The position numbers were made by a program, and so were the translations under genes. Of a stretch of DNA of 64,000 bases, positions 62,709-64,000 are shown in pieces. This DNA comes from Pseudalkalibacillus salsuginis (lineage in GTDB: Bacteria; Bacillota; Bacilli; Bacillales; Fictibacillaceae): assembly GCF_021646685.1 (NCBI RefSeq), contig NZ_JAKJHW010000005.1:1-64000 (forward strand). Direction: 5' to 3'. The number at the start of each line of letters is the position of its first letter. Within the stretch, counting starts at the first letter, position 1. Under the pieces are notes generated by a model, which saw only the letters and a list, made by a program, of their open reading frames with translations, did no database searches and was not told the DNA's origin.

Positions 62709-62902
62709 TAAATGAGTTTTAAGTGGCTTAATGCTATTTTGGAGTTAAGGTAAACACCACTAAATCATACTATCTGCCATCACCAATCAAGCCATTTAGA
62801 GTACGGAAACATCGTAATGAAACAAGAGAAGTGGCAGAAATCCTCTAAATAAGCATAAAAAAAGTATGTATAAGTAAAACGAATTAATGTAGATCAAACT
62901 AT

Positions 62903-62942
62903 AAAAAGGCACCGGTAAGATCAGTTTACCAATGCCTTTTTT
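62903..62942 (+). terminator. Terminator at the right end of the island
   Basis: Stem AAAAGGCA-GGTAA with TTACC-TGCCTTTT (62903-62940), then TTTTG. It closes the tal unit 17 bases before the right attachment repeat. Confidence 0.82.
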
Positions 62943-62958
62943 GCCTCTTAAATAACCA

Positions 62959-62973
62959 CGGTGAACCGTACCA
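62959..62973 (+). repeat. Right attachment repeat (attR), rlmH-like end
   Basis: CGGTGAACCGTACCA, identical to 46482-46496 in rlmH. The next bases keep the same frame: GGTGAACCGTACCATAGGTAA reads GEPYHR-stop, matching GEPYHK-stop of RlmH. It marks the right edge of the integrated island. Bases 62974-63246 hold no gene that I recognise. Confidence 0.82.
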
Positions 62974-63246
62974 TAGGTAAATGAGGTTTTTGATTGAACC
63001 CTGATAAGGTAAGTAGCTAAATATCAAAAATGTATGAATCCTCCTAAAGTGTAACCGGATCAGTATTGTCATTTAGTAAAAGCAGGAACCAATTGGTGTG
63101 TTTGTTATAGATCTATATTTTTTGCGTAAAAAATATAGAAAGGGTCTCTGATAATCTAGAATAGACAGATCACCTGATTCAGGTGTATATGCCCCCTATC
63201 CAATCAACAATTAACTTTACGTATTAATAGAAATGAATTAATATGT

Positions 63247-63267
63247 AAATAGTAATCGTTACGATTT
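63247..63267. promoter_or_regulatory. Zur-like operator
   Basis: TAGTAATCGTTACGA, flanked by AAA and TTT, matches the B. subtilis Zur box TCGTAATNATTACGA except at two bases. It is 20 bases upstream of the lipoprotein start. Fur and PerR boxes fit less well. Confidence 0.55.
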
Positions 63268-63286
63268 AGGGTTAGGGGAGATTTAA

Positions 63287-64000
63287 ATGATGAACCGAAA
63301 CTTATTTTTCTGCTTATGTATAGCAATCGTTCTTTCTGCATGTTCAAATTCCACCACGAATAATGCTGAATTTGATAGAGCTGATGGAGAAGATGAAACA
63401 GTAAAATTAATAGATGATATGGGAACAGAGCTAGTGTTCAACTCAACACCAGAACGAATCGGTTGTTTGACAGAAATATGTGTAGACACGTTAAAGCAAT
63501 TGGGACTCACTCCTGCTGCTGTAGCAGGTGATGGTATTACAAGTGAACCCGAATTTTTCGGTAATGAAGCAACTTCAATTCCAACAATAGGAGGTTCTTT
63601 TTTTGAACCGAATGTGGAAGATATCTTTCTGCAAGAGCTTGATCTCGTAATCGGCTTAGGTGGGGTTCACGAGAACATCAGAGAGGCACTAGGAGATAAG
63701 ATTCCATTGTATATTGTATCACCAGAGACGTATGAGGATTCGATCCAATTTGTAATGGCCTTAGGACAGGCCCTTGATAAAGAGGCTGAAGCCGAACAGG
63801 CAGTTCAATCATTTAAAACGCATTTTGAAACACAAATTAATCGTGTAACTGAAAAACGAACAGCCCTTATTATGTATGGATCTGACACTAATTTTGGTAT
63901 AGATACGCAAACATCTGTTGTTGGTTCTATGATAAAGAAAATTGCTAACTATCCTTGGAAGACCGATAATGGTGACGGTGGTCATAGTAGTGGGAGTGCA
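63287..64000 (+). CDS. Metal-complex ABC transporter substrate-binding lipoprotein, partial
   Basis: The first 238 codons of a protein cut by the window end. The signal is CLCIAIVLSACSNS with a lipobox SAC; then DDMGTELVFNSTPERIGCL and a run typical of the FepB/BtuF class III binding proteins, which carry siderophores, haem or cobalamin. A Zur-like operator suggests a zinc-responsive system instead. ATG ATG at 63287 follows AGGGGAG. It lies outside the island, to the right of attR. Confidence 0.88.
   Translation, partial: MMNRNLFFCLCIAIVLSACSNSTTNNAEFDRADGEDETVKLIDDMGTELVFNSTPERIGCLTEICVDTLKQLGLTPAAVAGDGITSEPEFFGNEATSIPTIGGSFFEPNVEDIFLQELDLVIGLGGVHENIREALGDKIPLYIVSPETYEDSIQFVMALGQALDKEAEAEQAVQSFKTHFETQINRVTEKRTALIMYGSDTNFGIDTQTSVVGSMIKKIANYPWKTDNGDGGHSSGSA

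Overview
The window is the replication-origin region of a spore-forming member of the Bacillaceae. Gene order matches the Bacillus subtilis origin. Leftward on the minus strand run dnaA, dnaN, yaaA, recF, remB, gyrB, gyrA, an HD-GYP-like gene and the promoter/leader of an rRNA operon. Rightward run rpmH, rnpA, yidD, spoIIIJ, jag, mnmE, mnmG, rsmG, noc, soj, spo0J, yyaC, ychF, rpsF-ssb-rpsR, yybS, gdpP, rplI, dnaC, purA, tRNA-Asp, tRNA-Phe, an M23 peptidase gene, the walRK-yycHI-walJ-htrA operon and rlmH. SpoIIIJ, YyaC, Noc and Soj/Spo0J indicate a sporulating lineage. I do not name a species.

Layout. 1-0.84 kb: tandem rrn promoters on the minus strand, an interspersed repeat and a terminator. 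0.84-11.6 kb: leftward replication and gyrase genes. 10.1-12.0 kb: bipartite oriC on both sides of dnaA, with DnaA boxes and a DnaA-trio-like stretch. 12.2-46.5 kb: rightward core genes, with parS sites at 19.16, 21.96 and 25.50 kb and further DnaA-box clusters before mnmE and before rlmH. Two families of interspersed repeats sit between core genes: family A has seven copies of about 70-210 bp, family B three or four short copies. None was seen to the right of rlmH.

46.5-62.97 kb is an accessory island, visibly richer in A+T. Its left edge is the 3' end of rlmH. A 15-base sequence from that end recurs at 62959-62973, where the flanking bases still read as an rlmH-like C-terminus (GEPYHR-stop, against GEPYHK-stop in the intact gene). 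A decayed large serine recombinase gene lies beside the left copy. This is the arrangement of staphylococcal cassette chromosome (SCC) elements, which insert at the same site. The cargo is metabolic: a xylose-isomerase-like TIM-barrel enzyme, a tripartite tricarboxylate-type (TctCBA) importer, a PdxA-like dehydrogenase, a two-subunit dihydroxyacetone-type kinase (DhaK, DhaL), a divergent triosephosphate-isomerase-like protein, a DeoR regulator, RpiB, GlpX, transketolase, a stand-alone RibB and a transaldolase.

My reading, an inference, is that the island imports a sugar acid, oxidises and decarboxylates it to a ketotetrose (probably erythrulose), phosphorylates it with DhaKL, isomerises it to D-erythrose 4-phosphate with the TPI-like and RpiB proteins, and feeds it into the pentose phosphate pathway with its own transketolase, transaldolase and GlpX. 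Similar A-rich motifs before each transcription unit may be DeoR operators, and a cre-like site follows the first promoter. Beyond the right repeat lies the start of a metal-complex-binding lipoprotein gene, cut by the window edge, behind a Zur-like operator.
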